64,000 bases of DNA from Tubiluchus corallicola (GCA_030141605.1 JAQGDQ010001049.1:1-64000), one strand, 5' to 3'. Shown: positions 1-12,506, counted from the stretch's first letter. Translations and numbers: made by a program. The notes: generated by a model from the sequence alone, not told the origin.

Positions 1-1531
1 CTAACAGTTAAATTATCTATAGTGAGTTTTTAACTAATCAAAAATGAGGTGTCATGTTTCTTAATTTAAGAAAATTTAATGTTTTAGTGGGAATTAATGA
101 AATGTGACGTAGTCGTCAATTATTGTTTATTTATCAGGAATCCCTAGTTCCGACTTTCCGTATTTCATTGTTAAGCAATTCGGGGAAAAGAACATCTGCA
201 TAATATTTTACCTTTGCTTAACCTGTTGTTGCGTGTATGTCTCTTCATTAACTGAAAACAGAACCACCGCTCAACCACAATAATACAAGCAGTCAAATTC
301 AAATTTAATTTATTTGTCTGTTATAGATACAAAAGCGAAATATACAATTGTTGCTGTGGCCTGCATAGCGACGGGTTTACGAAAAACCATTAGGTTATCG
401 TGTCAGACCACCAATATCAGTCACCCAACAGTGATAAGACGTTAACAAAACTAGTAATATTATAAATTACTCTATTAAAAATATGGTTCCAGACAGATTT
501 ACACGACATCAGCTTATTATTCCTCCTCTAATTTAGCAGTGGATTCTACATGAAGCTGTCTAGCTGTCTGCTAAAATTATTTAATAATAGAAGTTACCGC
601 GTTTTCATATAAAATAGTCTCTCCTAACCTTTTGTTTCTAAGCCAACTAATAAACCTGTTTGCAAAAGTAATAATTATTGTAGTGTTTCCAGACGTTTTC
701 ACGTTCACTGTGTAGTTTAGTCACCCACCCAGTGACATGCATTGAATGTAGAAGATACTGCACACGATGAACACCTCCTAGACCTAGGCTAGATTGGCCT
801 AAAACACAAGCTCAGTTTCCATTAAACCATAATATTGATATAACCATAAGTTAAATCTCTTTATTACGCTCCCCCCATAATGCCAACCTCGCCTAGCGCC
901 CATATTTTTTATTCAACAAAATGTCTGTATTTGCATAGACATGAATGCATTAATGTACGTCGTTATAAAGCCAAATTCGCTTATTATCAACTTTTTTGCT
1001 GTCCCAAAGCAGGTGGTGCAAAGAGGTTTGACCGTAGCAAATTCTGTGGTGCATGAAGTAAGCTCTAAGCCTCAAAAAGCAACATTAAACAAATAGTTCC
1101 AGAATTGCTCGGGGATTTCGTAGAACTAATTACTCACACGCAAGACTTGTCACCTGATCGACTGCGTGTTAGTCTTGTGTGCAACGGAAATGGTAACAGC
1201 TAAAGAATTATTAATTACAATTTTCACAAATCATGTTGTATTCTTACCAATTATGTTTGTCACAGAATAAATTCACAAAATACTTTTAATAACACGTCAA
1301 TGAATGAAGAAAGAAGAAAGCAAGGAAGAAAGCAGTAGTACTAGTCGTTGTCGTCGTTGTTGTCACTGTCGTCGCCACCGCAGTGGCCGTGGCCGTTATC
1401 GTACTAGTGAAGTCGCTCACCGGCCGCGACATAATTTCAGCCTCAGCTACTTTTGTTAATCTCAAAGATTAACCCTCAAAGCTCTGCTGCTACGCTAAAA
1501 ACTATTTAATTTTCAGATGATACATAAATTA
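1..1531. other. Upstream AT-rich sequence, no gene recognised
   Basis: No exon with a recognisable protein family was found on either strand. The signal-peptide exon of receptor gene A should lie here or in 1631-3100, but a short exon of that kind cannot be picked out by eye. At 1343-1400 there is a short GTC/GCC-rich stretch (TCGTTGTCGTCG and similar) that is locally much more GC-rich than its surroundings. Confidence 0.5.
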
Positions 1532-1579
1532 AGTTGTTGTTGTTACTGTTGTTATTGTTTTTGTTGCTGCTGCTGCTGC

Positions 1580-1625
<46 letters not shown>

Positions 1626-1630
1626 GCTGT
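1532..1630. repeat. (TTG)n / (TGC)n trinucleotide repeat
   Basis: About 100 bases are almost pure TTG with an interior run of TGC. The open frame through it (poly-Thr/Ala on the minus strand) is a product of the repeat and not a gene. Confidence 0.95.
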
Positions 1631-1935
1631 ATACCTAACCTGAGTCGCGTATACAATTTCAGTCGCAGCTGCGTTATTAACCAATACTGCGATTAAGCTT
1701 CCTGATAATATATAAATAATTATATTGTATAATGACATAGGTTTATAAGATCTATTAAGCGTCTTATATATGCATTAGCTTGATTGGTGCGTATTAGTTT
1801 GTTTCTAGCAGGTTCATTTCTAAGCAGGTGCATTTTGTTTAAGGGAAGCCTTAATCGGTCATCAGATGTGGCTGCCAGGCTAATGGCTTCGACCTAGTGA
1901 CAGTCCTCCACACGTCTGACGTCGTACCAAAACAC

Positions 1936-2085
1936 TACTACTACTATTACCACCACCACCACCACCACCACCACCACTACTACTACTGTTACTATTGCTA
2001 TTACTGGGACTGCTACTACTGTTGCTGCAGCCGCCACTGCCGCCGCCGCTGACACCACCACCACCACTACCACTACTACTCAGAA
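1936..2085. repeat. (ACT/ACC)n imperfect trinucleotide repeat
   Basis: An ACT/ACC/GCC trinucleotide tract. The minus-strand open frame is Gly/Ser-only low complexity and shows no gene structure. Confidence 0.9.
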
Positions 2086-2135
2086 GTGGAATGATCTGCA
2101 TGGCGTTTTGTACGACGTTGCTGCGTGGCTAATTA

Positions 2136-2819
2136 TAGGTTTTACATGTCAAATGTAGACCTGCGTTAACTCAAGTGTAGATTTAGGTAGCTTAAATGTG
2201 TTAACAATGGTTTTCAAGAAATCTTAAGCATTTTTGGTAAGTCAAATGTAGACACATGTCAAGTCAAATGTGACATTGGTATCTCAAATGTGGATAGGTG
2301 GCAAAGTTCAAGGATGTTAAATTTAATCTTCTTTAATTTCAATTTAATCATTGTTCTTAAGTTAAAATAACACGTTATACGTCTACTAATAGTTCACTAG
2401 TATTCTGCAAACTTTACATTCCATTGGAACTGTTAGAGAAAACAATACATTCTTAAAATAAAGTGTTCTCGAGAGAAACTAATTTATTAATGCAGTGCTA
2501 ATGCATTACTTAAAAAACTAATTAGTGATTCACTGTTCATTGGGAAGTGGGTTTTTTTTTTGGTTTGGTTTTTTTGTTTGTGGATAAACAACGCATTTTT
2601 CAAAGTTATAAAAGAGGTGATGACCATCTTTGGTCTATCGTTTTGTAATTTGCACTTAAATGAGTTAATTACCGATTTATTCAAAGTAATGCATCTACAT
2701 TTGACTTACCTAAGTCATATTTGAGTTACCAAAACACATTCGAAATTCCCATGTCTACATTTGACTTACCTAAGTCACATTTGAACTTTCCTGTGTCTAC
2801 ATTTGACGTGTAAAACCTA
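2136..2819. mobile_element. Inverted-repeat element flanked by TA (Tc1/mariner-like MITE)
   Basis: The two ends are inverted copies, starting TAGGTTTTACAYGTCAAATG and ending with its reverse complement. TA lies immediately outside both ends (2134-2135 and 2820-2821), the target duplication known for Tc1/mariner elements. Several copies of a motif like AAGTCAAATGTAGACA follow inside each end: direct copies in the left half (about 2144-2300) and inverted copies in the right half (about 2690-2810). No transposase frame is present, so it would be non-autonomous. The superfamily assignment rests only on the TA flank. Confidence 0.7.
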
Positions 2820-3107
2820 TAGTAAAGTGATTCTTAAACTTTTAAACATAATAACGAAAATATAATTCTTGAAAACACTGACTAAACAAAACTCAAGAAG
2901 GAATTTTCATTCCAAAAAATAATCAAGGAGGTTATTTTATTTGTCTTACGTCACATGCAGAAGACTATGCGTAAATGTCAGTAGTAAGTTGTGAAGTTGT
3001 GCAGGCAAACTTGAAATACACAGAATATAGGGATGGTTATATAGAATTCCTTTAAAGCAAGAGTCTCGTAAAATATTACAAAAATATTAAAATTTAGTTC
3101 ATTTCAG

Positions 3108-6100
3108 GTTCATAGTGTTGACATTGCCTACGCACCAGGGTTACCAGATTATTACTATTATGAACCCGGAGATCTTATTCTTGGGTGTATGATACCCATT
3201 CACGCATACCTCGCTACAGAAGGTTACTGCCATAACAAATTAAACTCTGTGCCATACTGGACGCCTGCATTCTATACTTACAAGTTTACGTAAGTACATA
3301 TTTTACTGTCGTGATTGAAGCTATACCGCTCTCGATCTTATGGCTACATGGAACTTCATGAGTTTCAGCTACACAAAAAAGTCGCTCAGTCGTTTCGCGG
3401 AATGAATAGGCTAATCAATATCATGTCAACTGCATTAATAGCATTGCATTGACAGTTCGTATCAGGAGATAAACATGGTAGTCAAATGCTTTTAGGCCTA
3501 TTTAACCCCAACAGACATTCAAGCCTTTCTCAACGCATTATGATGAGTACACAAGGAAGTTGTCAAATGCTTTTAGGCCTATTTAACCCCAACAGACATT
3601 CAAGCCTTTCTCAACGCATTATGATGAGTACACAAGGAATTCATAGTTATTATTAAGCAAAAGAAACTTATAAATTAAAAAACTTACCTTTTTCTGACGG
3701 TAAGCGCTTTGGCGCGAGTGAGCGAGAATAACGTACACAGTGCAGAAAGCGTCTTTGGTTACCGATGTTTGTTTACCTATTTTTAGTGACCTCGCGACCG
3801 TAATCAAAACGTCATTCGTCTCGCGTAACCAAAAATGGCGGTTTTCCGAATTTAACACTGCTAACAACGAAGTGACAAAAATCGAAAGAAACAAGTTTTA
3901 CAATAAATTGATAATAAAATAAATTTAATATTCATAGGATTTTAAATTGTAAAAGCTTATAGTTATAGTGAGGGTTTAGTTTGATTTTAAACCCATGCAA
4001 AGCTGCAATTTTTCTTACAAATTAGAGCTGAGGATTAGAGAAACTAGAGAAAGAGACCTTCAAAAAACTTATTAGTCAAACTGTTAATTTTGTATAGGTT
4101 GGACTCCATCAACGCCAATGATAGCATTTTACCTGGTGTGAAACTGGGTACGTTGGTACTAGACAGTTGTAATAAAGAATCTACTGCGCTTGCGCAATCA
4201 TTCCGTTTCTTGCCAGAAAGTGCAAAAGAAAGTAATAATTCTGAAGGTAAATGACAGATTTTTAATAGATTCGGTTTCCATCAATTATGTTTACACTTAT
4301 GTAAGTCACCTATTTATCAGGTTTTTCAGTTTTTTTGGGATTTACTTGTAAATCAACGTATAAACAGTCTAGCATGATTATTGCAATAGATCTTTGGTTT
4401 TAGGGCTAAATTACGCATAAAGCCTATGATACACCAAAGAGTTTAGCGTCTGGAAACGAGAAAGAACATATATTTTAGCAGTGGACGATGAAACCAAAGG
4501 TTTTGGCAACGACATTAAGAAGCCAGACGCTAGAAGCTCTTTCTATTCCTCGAGCGTCTGGCATCCAACGTCCAGCGTCTGTTCCTCAACCAGCTATTGA
4601 TGATTGTGCCTGTTACTACACAAATAAATAACGTAAAAAAAGAAGCATCGAAGAATAAATGTAATATTGTGTTTTTTGCGAAGAAAATGGAGGTTGGACA
4701 CCAAATGCTTTGTTGTTAGCTCAGTTACCTAGTGAACGGCTAGACGCTGGATCATGGAAGCTAGCAACTCGATGCGGAACGCTTTGCAGCTTTGGTGTAT
4801 CATAGGCTTAATTAAAGGAAGAGCCAATTATTTTTGAATTTGAACTCCATATACATGTCGTTCTTTTCCACTTTGCTCAAATCCGTCTCGTAGTCAGAGT
4901 ATTGAAAATTCCTTTCGATTCTGTTTATAGTAAGATATAGTACAAAAATAATTTTTATTCTTGTAAAATGTTTTACTGAGTTTTTAAATCGCATTTTAAC
5001 TCCGAGTAGGATTTTAGGCTGAGGCTCTTGATAGCGTGGACTTCAGATACTAAAAAAGTCTACCATAATCCTAAGTACTCGAATAAACAATTGCTTGTTA
5101 AACATATATGCAGGGCCGAATTATCCTACGGGCTAGTGTGGATGCACCCTTGGGCTCCTCAAGCTTGGGGTCCCTCAAACTTTGGTAACATTTGTTAAAA
5201 ACCTGTTTTTTCGTCACCGTTGTGTTGAAATATGTGATAAATTGGTTTGCAACAAGTAATAAAATAATGGTATTTCTTAAAGAATATTTATACGAACAAG
5301 AATATCTATTGACGAACAACAGATGGCTCTTCTAGTTTGTTTAGGAAATTTGCAATAAGTTTACTTCAGACAATATAAATGTCGCTAAAATATATACCAT
5401 TAAAAATATAATGATATAAAATGTCATGATATAAAAAGCATCACTAGCCAAAAATATTCAAGACGGTTGTGGGCGAATTAGAGCGTGGCTTAATCTGATG
5501 GGGCCCCATAATTTTATTAGTCTAGGGCCGTTATAATCCGGCCGTGCATATATGAAATACTGCTGCTAATTGTTCTTCTGTAGGTGACGAAATTATTCCA
5601 AAAGTTGTTGGTTTGGTCGGTGACGCTAGAACACCAGCATCTATATTAATGGCTCCTCTATTGATGGTGTATCAGATACCACAGATTAGGTAAGAGTTGC
5701 GTGATGCTCAACTGGTCAACTCCGCTTACTGGACAAGAGTTTTCTTGGTGATAAAATTTATTACGATCAGAGTTGCCATTTTCCTTGTTTAATTCAAATC
5801 GCATCTGTCAGTTAATGGTCAATTATTTGGTTTTTCCTATAGACATGCATAATAATCAGGCCTATTTTTGTTGAAATGTAAAAAATGGTAGACAAAAGTG
5901 TAGGCCTAGCTAATAATGTTGGAAGGATTTTACAATTCTCCACACAATTTAAATGCTAACTGTAACCCTAACCTTAACCTTAACTCTAACCCTAACCCTA
6001 ATCCGTTTCACGAACTAATTTCTTGTGTGTGGAGAATTGTAAATTTTAGCTATAGCGTTTCTATGTTTTCAAAATAATACATCCATGTCTGTATCTAGGA

Positions 6101-9100
6101 CTTTTGCCAACGTGAATATCGAAAGATGGTACCATATTTTATAGGATTCTAACGGCACGTTTAGACTAGCGAGTTTTTTCACCAAGTAACTCGCAAGTAC
6201 GTTCAGACTAGAGAGCAAAACTTGCTAGGAATTATTCATAGACAATAATCACGAGCTGATACTTAGTTCTCTATTCACTGCGAGAAGTGTCGAGAGTAAC
6301 TTGCCGAGGCATTCACAATAGACAGTAATTCGCAGGCAATCAACTCGCAACAACTGTCAGAGTAACTTGCCAACAGTAACTCGCAAAGCAGTTCGCGCTT
6401 GCAAGTTTGCTGTCAGAGGGAAAACTAGTGACTGAAAACTCGTTAGTCTGAACGTGTCGTAAGACGTTTCAAAGCATTCTTAGTTTTCAATTTCAATATT
6501 TTAATCAAATTTAAACTGCACATTGTGATTTCTTTATACAGATTATTGTACTTATGGTTTGAAACTGTGATACAGTTTATAACAGTTTGAAAATTTTAGA
6601 TTCACTGAAGATTTGGAAATGAAAAGGCCCTGTGAAAAACAAAACAAATTGCTTAAAAAATTCACACTGCACAGTATGTATTTATTTATTTTTTTTGAAT
6701 TTCAGTTATTGGGCTACGAATGACATCCTAAGTGACACTGACCGGTATTCTTACTTCTTTCGGACGATTCTACCAGACAGATTCCAAGTCCAGTCAATGA
6801 TGGATGTTGTGTCCAATTTTGGTTGGACTTACATCTCCTTCGTTTATCTTGATGATCCTTATGGCCACAATGCCCTCAAACGTGTAAGGTAAATAAATCT
6901 CGCAGTTTCTACTTACAATAAACTAATTTGAAAATAAAACATGAAAGTATAGTTCACATGAAAAAACCTGATGTCATTTTGATTAAGGTTCGCTATTTTG
7001 GTGTTGAACAGCCCCAAAATACATGACCAAATGCAGACCTACTGTGCTTGTATTAAAGTTATTTTGTTACTTTGTTCACAGTTACTTTGTGAATAGAAAT
7101 ACATTAAATTTTCTCCACTTGTGAGAGTTCATTTTTGAAAATAATAATAATTATTGCAATTTCTGAATAATTTCTGAATTTCTTAAAATGTCATTTTTTA
7201 AAAAAAATCACTAGCGCTATCAAAGTGCTATTTAGTTTAGACCACCTGCAGTATCTATTACAAAAAACTGTTTCCTTTAAAACCGTTTTTCTTCTACCTC
7301 AAACAGATAGCGTTGAATTCAGAAATAGATCATTGGTGGGATTTCTGCGAATCCTAGTTTGTATCAGTTCTTAGTTTGTTGGTGGTAATGACCTATCCTG
7401 TTTATTTGTTGCAGAGTAATAGCAGCCGAGAGAGGTATTTGTCTAGCTGCCACCAGGATGATTCTCTACACAGAGGATAAAGAGAAGGACTTTGATGCTG
7501 TCGCTGACGACCTCATTGCCCATTGGAATGCCAGGATTGTCATCATGTTCATGTTTGATCCCTTCCCCAATGGCATCTTCCGGGCTCTGCAGAGGAGAGG
7601 TGCCCTAGGTCATTTCGTATTCTTTGCCTCTGATGGTTGGGGCATCACTGCTCAAGAACTCAAGGGTTATGAAGACGTTGTCCAAGGGATGTTTGGTTTT
7701 CATGCGTTTACTCAACCTTCAGAAAAACTTCTCGATCACATCAAGCAACTCAAACTGGAGGACGAGAAATACAATCCCTGGTTCACACAGTACTGGGAAG
7801 ACTATCACGACTGTAGTCTGTTTCATTTATCTTTGCTGAATGATGGAAAGGTTTTTACTACAAATCCTCGTAAACCAGCATGTTTAGGCAACGAGACATT
7901 TTCGGATCATCCTGCCCTCGAGTACACATCGGTGCTAATTGTTGATCCTGTTTATGTGTTTGCAAATGCTCTGCACGAAATCCGGGAAGAAAATTGCCCA
8001 GGTGCAGTTGGGGAGGAATTGAGAAGGTGCATTCCTGGAAAACGACTGAAGAAAAAACTGCAAACTGGAACATTTCAAAGTCCAGGTGGTGAAATTAAAT
8101 TTGACGAATCTGGAGATGTCAAAGGAAAATATCAGATCAATAACCTCATACGAAACAAAAATGGCGCTTACGAAATGGTCAGACTGGGATACTGGGATTA
8201 CCTTACGGAAAGTCTTCGTCTAAATTATGACGTCATACAATGGCCGTTAGATCACAATGGCGTGGATACTCCTGAATCAGTGTGTAGCCATCCATGTCCT
8301 CCTCGACATTACAGAGTACAACAAGAAGTTCATTGTTGTTGGGACTGCAGACCTTGTAGACCTAACGAATACATAACAGGTAAGACAAATGTAGTTACAA
8401 GAACTACAGAAGTTTGATTTTGACAAGAGTCACAGTTAGTCAAAATACAACTAAATAAGTTTACCAAAAAATGCAAACTGATTGACGGGTTAGCTCAGGG
8501 ACCAACTGTAAATCATTTCTGTGTACCAAGGTTCTGCACCTTCTTTGCTTATAAATTTAAGCATAAAAATGAAATAGGATATTTTTGCTACCTATTAATT
8601 TTGAGGGCCTCAATACAATAACAGTATGGTACTAGTAATGTAAATACTGTAAATCATTTTATACGATTTTGCAGAAGATGGGCGAGACTGTTTACCCTGT
8701 GAATTGTTTTACTGGCCAAACCATGTCAATGGGACTGCCTGTGAGGAAATACTTCCAACATTTCTGCAATGGCACAATCCTCTGGCTATTGTCGTTACTA
8801 TATTGTCAACAGTTGGAATATTTACTGCCCTAGTTGCTGGTTCAATCTTTGTTAAAGTATGGTTTTTGTAGTTATTAATAAAAAAGATGTAAGATATATT
8901 TTATTTGAGTAATATAAAATGCATTTTTTGATGGGTTGTGAAAACGATTGACGATCGCAGATTGCATAGAAAAAGTAACACCAAATTCACAATGTTTTTC
9001 TGATTTTTCTGCCATGTAGAACTATTTAAAGCGTCCCTGTTACATAAAACTGCATGTTCTTTTACGAGCTAATTACAGCTTCTTAGTGATTAGTGATTAG

Positions 9101-9505
9101 TTGAAAACAAGGAGCTAGAATGCAGTACAATAGCTTGAACAGTGAATTTTTTTATGTTTGCAGAACAAGAATGAGCGGCTCATCAAAGCATGCAGCAGAG
9201 AGTTGAGTTTTCTCATGTGGGTGGGAATCATGGCTTCATGTCTTGTTGTTTTTGCCATGTTGAAGAAGCCCACAGAAATCAGCTGTTACGTCACACATTT
9301 TGGGTTTCATCTCTCCTTCACTATAATCTACTCTCCTCTGCTCTCCAGAACAAACAGAATCTACAGGATATTTGCATCAGGGAAAAGAGGAAGAAAACAG
9401 CCTGGATTCGTTAGTCCAAAAGCTCAAATTTTTTTGTCAACAGTACTGATGCTGATACAGGTTTGATTAACACAGTTATTGATAACGCAATTGAATCTTT
9501 CGTAC

Positions 9506-9592
<87 letters not shown>

Positions 9593-10585
9593 GAGCGAGA
9601 GAGGGGGAAGAACGAGAGAGAAAACTGAAGAAACGAAATAAAAACTCAGTATTTGGGTTTGTGATATGACAGACTTATGAATATGACAGAATATGTGGTC
9701 CCAAATGAGTATACATCTAAATAATTCCTCATACACTTTTCACAACTATTCAAAGTCTACAAAATTTTACAACGCGTTTACAAACTGTTGTTTAAAAACG
9801 ACAGCGGGTTTAGATTTGACTGAAGCAGGCACAACAGTTTTGCGTTATTTACGTTTGTGCACGAAGTACTTTACTTTTGCTTTACTTTGACCATTTTATC
9901 TTCAGGTTGTATTCAATGTTGCCTGGGCTGTAGTATTTCCACCAGGTACAGAGAAAATAATGAGGGTTCTGACGGAGAATCACGTTGAACTAACATGCCG
10001 TACCTCCGCTCCAGCTTTCTTAACTTCTCTTGCTTACAACGTACTGCTTTGCGTCTTGTGCAGGTATGTATTGACATCTACGATACTTCAGCTCACTTCA
10101 TAATTAATTAAATAGAAATTTAGTACTGTGTTGACACCAACGTATAGTGATTGTCTTCAAGTTGCCGTTTTTTCAGCTATTACGCATTCAGGACACGCAA
10201 GCTACCAGACAACTTCAATGAATCTCGTTTCATCAGCTTTTGCGTCTACACAACCCTCGTCATGTGGATCGCTTTCATTCCCAGCTACTATGTTGGCAGC
10301 ACCGTCATCTATCAGACAGTTTGTTTGTCTTTGGCTCTCCTTCTCAATGCCCTCGTTTGTTTATTGTGTCTCTTTTTCCCAAAGATCTACGCCCTGCATT
10401 TTGTGTCCGATGATGAGTTGAACATTAAAGGAGGCATTACCATGGGAACACAGATAATGTCAGTTAGCGTAAGTTCCTCATCAAGACCAGCAAATGCCAC
10501 TACCATCAAAGTGGTTCACGGAAAGGCATCTGTTGATAATACTGGTCATCTTCTCCCCAATCAGGTTTTGGTGAACAGTAGATAA
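3108..10585 (+). CDS. Receptor gene A: metabotropic-glutamate-receptor-like class C GPCR, 9 exons, 5' end missing
   Basis: Exons joined by GT-AG: 3108-3289, 4098-4246, 5584-5689, 6706-6888, 7415-8379, 8675-8856, 9164-9460, 9906-10063, 10177-10585 (stop TAA). They sum to 2631 nt in one frame, 876 residues. Residues 1 to about 460 form the Venus-flytrap ligand domain: GDLILG at the start, [43 protein letters not shown] and FASDGWG. About 480-560 is the cysteine-rich linker ([31 protein letters not shown]). About 570-820 is the seven-helix domain, with mGluR-type [13 protein letters not shown] before helix 6 and [10 protein letters not shown] after helix 7. The cytoplasmic tail is short (about 50 residues). 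It should signal through a heterotrimeric G protein at the plasma membrane. The signal-peptide exon is not identified. Exon 7 uses the slightly weak donor CAG/GTTTGA. Basic residues for the glutamate side chain are replaced, so the ligand is unknown. Confidence 0.92.
3481..3639. repeat. 81-bp tandem duplication, two near-perfect copies (gene A intron 1)
   Basis: The block beginning GTCAAATGCTTTTAGGCCTA at 3481 is repeated from 3562 with a period of 81 bp and no mismatch that I can see through 3639. The identity points to a recent duplication. It lies in the first visible intron of gene A. Confidence 0.95.
5111..5546. mobile_element. Non-autonomous hAT-type DNA transposon in gene A intron 2
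   Basis: The left end reads CAGGGCCGAATTATCC. The reverse complement of the right end reads CACGGCCGGATTATAAC. These are imperfect terminal inverted repeats of about 25 bp. The flanking 8 bp are identical, CATATATG at 5103-5110 and 5547-5554. An 8-bp target duplication and CA-G-rich ends are hallmarks of the hAT superfamily. The 436-bp body has no transposase frame. Its right end stops 37 bp before exon 3 of receptor gene A (5584), leaving only a TGCTAAT branch-site-like motif and a short T-rich tract as acceptor. Confidence 0.85.
5927..6045. mobile_element. Foldback element with telomere-like core (gene A intron 3)
   Basis: The left arm TTTACAATTCTCCACACAA (from 5928) and right arm TTGTGTGTGGAGAATTGTAAA (to about 6043) are inverted copies about 20 bp long. 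Between them lies an imperfect CCCTAA array (5963-6002; AACCCTAACCTTAACC and variants), the C-rich strand of the TTAGGG animal telomere repeat. No coding capacity. Confidence 0.8.
6153..6459. mobile_element. MITE with TAA target duplication, PIF/Harbinger-like
   Basis: The left end CGGCACGTTTAGACTAGCGA and the reverse complement of the right end CGACACGTTCAGACTAACGA are terminal inverted repeats of over 20 bp. TAA flanks both sides (6150-6152 and 6460-6462), the 3-bp duplication typical of PIF/Harbinger. The 307-bp interior repeats a motif like GTAACTCGCAA or GTAACTTGC at least five times. There is no transposase. It lies in gene A intron 3. Confidence 0.8.
9505..9604. repeat. (GA)n purine tract in gene A intron 7
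   Basis: An almost pure GA dinucleotide run starts about 45 bp after the exon 7 donor site (9460). The Arg/Glu and Ser/Leu open frames across it are repeat artefacts. Confidence 0.97.
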
Positions 10586-11176
10586 TTAATAAAGTTGCTA
10601 AGTTAAACTGTCAGCTATGAATCCAGTGTCCTCGTGTTTAGGATTTTTGCTTTCTGGAAGTATGTTATCATTGTATGCCCCATTTAAAACAAATTGTAGT
10701 ATGAAGCCTCCAATATGTTACTTTTCAGATAGCCTACGTAGTAAATAAACACTCGCCAAGCCAGACATATACATATAACCCTCATTTTATCAAAGGAGTT
10801 ATTTACTACTGCTACTACTTGTAAATAATTATTTATTAGATGGTATGTTGTTAAGTTTTAATTTAGATATTTGAAATTGCACTCAGGGATGTTACAACAG
10901 TATTGAATGTCAGTTGTCTTATCATGAAACTGATAAATACTGACTTACTCATAATAATTTGATACATTGAGCTGATACCTTAAACATTAAGCTGATATAA
11001 TGTCGAATATCATCAAAAGTGTGGTGAGACCGGAAGAACTAAGCCGACATGACCAATGTATAGATTAAATATGGCCTACTGTGCACACTACTGCGTTTGT
11101 TACCACCCGCTAGAAGTGGGGGAATTCCTCCAGGTACTATCAGAGTTAAATTAGCAGACTTTTAAGATAAATAAAT
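10586..11176. other. Gene A 3' flank, no further gene
   Basis: AATAAA occurs just after the stop codon (10588-10593) and again near 10742. Either could be a poly(A) signal, the second giving a 3' UTR of ordinary length. The remainder is AT-rich with no recognisable feature. Confidence 0.4.
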
Positions 11177-11396
11177 ATTGTTTCTTTTCTTTTTTCTTCC
11201 TCGTTTCCTCTCTCTTTTCCTTTCCATTTTCCTGCTTTCCTCGTGTCTATCTCTCAGGTTCCCTTTCTTTCATCTTCTTTTGTTTTTTTCCACGCCCTCT
11301 CTTCCCCCTTTCCCCCTCTTACTTTCTCTCACCCGCACACCCACACCCACACTCTTACTCTCTCTCTGTTTCTCTATCTCTGTCACTTCACTCGTT

Positions 11397-11447
<51 letters not shown>
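11177..11447. repeat. Pyrimidine-rich tract ending in (CT)n
   Basis: A 220-bp T/C-rich region grades into a pure CT run at about 11400-11447. Two overlapping Ser/Leu/Phe-rich open frames cross it. They have no family resemblance and are treated as artefacts. Confidence 0.9.
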
Positions 11448-11449
<2 letters not shown>

Positions 11450-12357
11450 ATAGCAAGTAATAACGATGCTATTAACGATAGTTTACGTTCAATAATAAAT
11501 TGTTAATGTTATTCGTGTCGATTGTTAATGTTATAATATATATGTTCATATATATATATACGCCAGTAAATTGTTTTCTGATTTGATTTGATTGATTTTT
11601 AGTCTTTATTGCAAACTCTATGTTCATACATACAAAAATACATTCAGGGCAAAAATTGCAACCAACGATTATACGATGTTTACAATTATAATGACTTAGT
11701 TACTAACACACAAAATAAATGAATGATTAACTATAAAAAATTACATAAACAAAAGAAGTTATATACATTTCTTTCTAATGGAACAACTGAAGAAAGCATC
11801 ACATTTTTTGATTTCTGAAAGTCATTGCTTGTAACTATGAATAATAGGTACAGGTTCATCAACAAAAGCCCACAATAACCCACTTATGTCTATAATAGAT
11901 AAATGCATGGAACACATTAACTTAAAAGCAGCTATACTTTAACTAATAGATGATATTTCGCCTTGTTAGTGAGCTCTCACAGCGCTTATGAACTAATAAT
12001 GCTGGTTGCAGTCATATAAACACATTGACAATAGATTTTTACCAAACGCGTATAAATACATAGGATTTTTGCATTATTAAATTAAAACAAGTTATAATGG
12101 TTTACGCACTTATACCTGCCTGAGAGGTTTCCTTATTAGTAGATAATGAGGCTCCAAGTTTGGAGGATCGAAGTAAATTGCAGCTGATAATATAATAGAC
12201 GAGTTTTTCACGAAGTTAGTTGTTTCTCATTATGTTTGTTTGGCAGCGAAGAATGATACTTGTTACCATCGATTACATTTCATCACTTATTATCGCGCTA
12301 ACTATAATAACATTTCATTAACGCTCTTACTTTAACGATTTGATTTTCAACAGTGGT
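11448..12357. other. AT-rich intergenic sequence
   Basis: No gene was recognised. A TATATATATATA run lies near 11550. The stretch from about 11590 (TTTAGTCTTTATTGCAAAC) could be decayed retroelement sequence but has no diagnostic motif. Confidence 0.4.
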
Positions 12358-12506
12358 TATCATCATCATCGTCGTCGTCATCATCATCATCATCGTCATC
12401 ATCATCGTCGTCATCGTCATCGTCATCATCATTATCATCATCGTCATCATCATCGTCGTCGTCATCGTCATCATCATCATCATCGTCATTATCATCATCA
12501 TTATTA
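12358..12506. repeat. (TCA/TCG)n trinucleotide repeat
   Basis: About 150 bp of ATC/GTC units. The minus-strand Met/Thr-only frame over it is not a gene. Confidence 0.95.
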
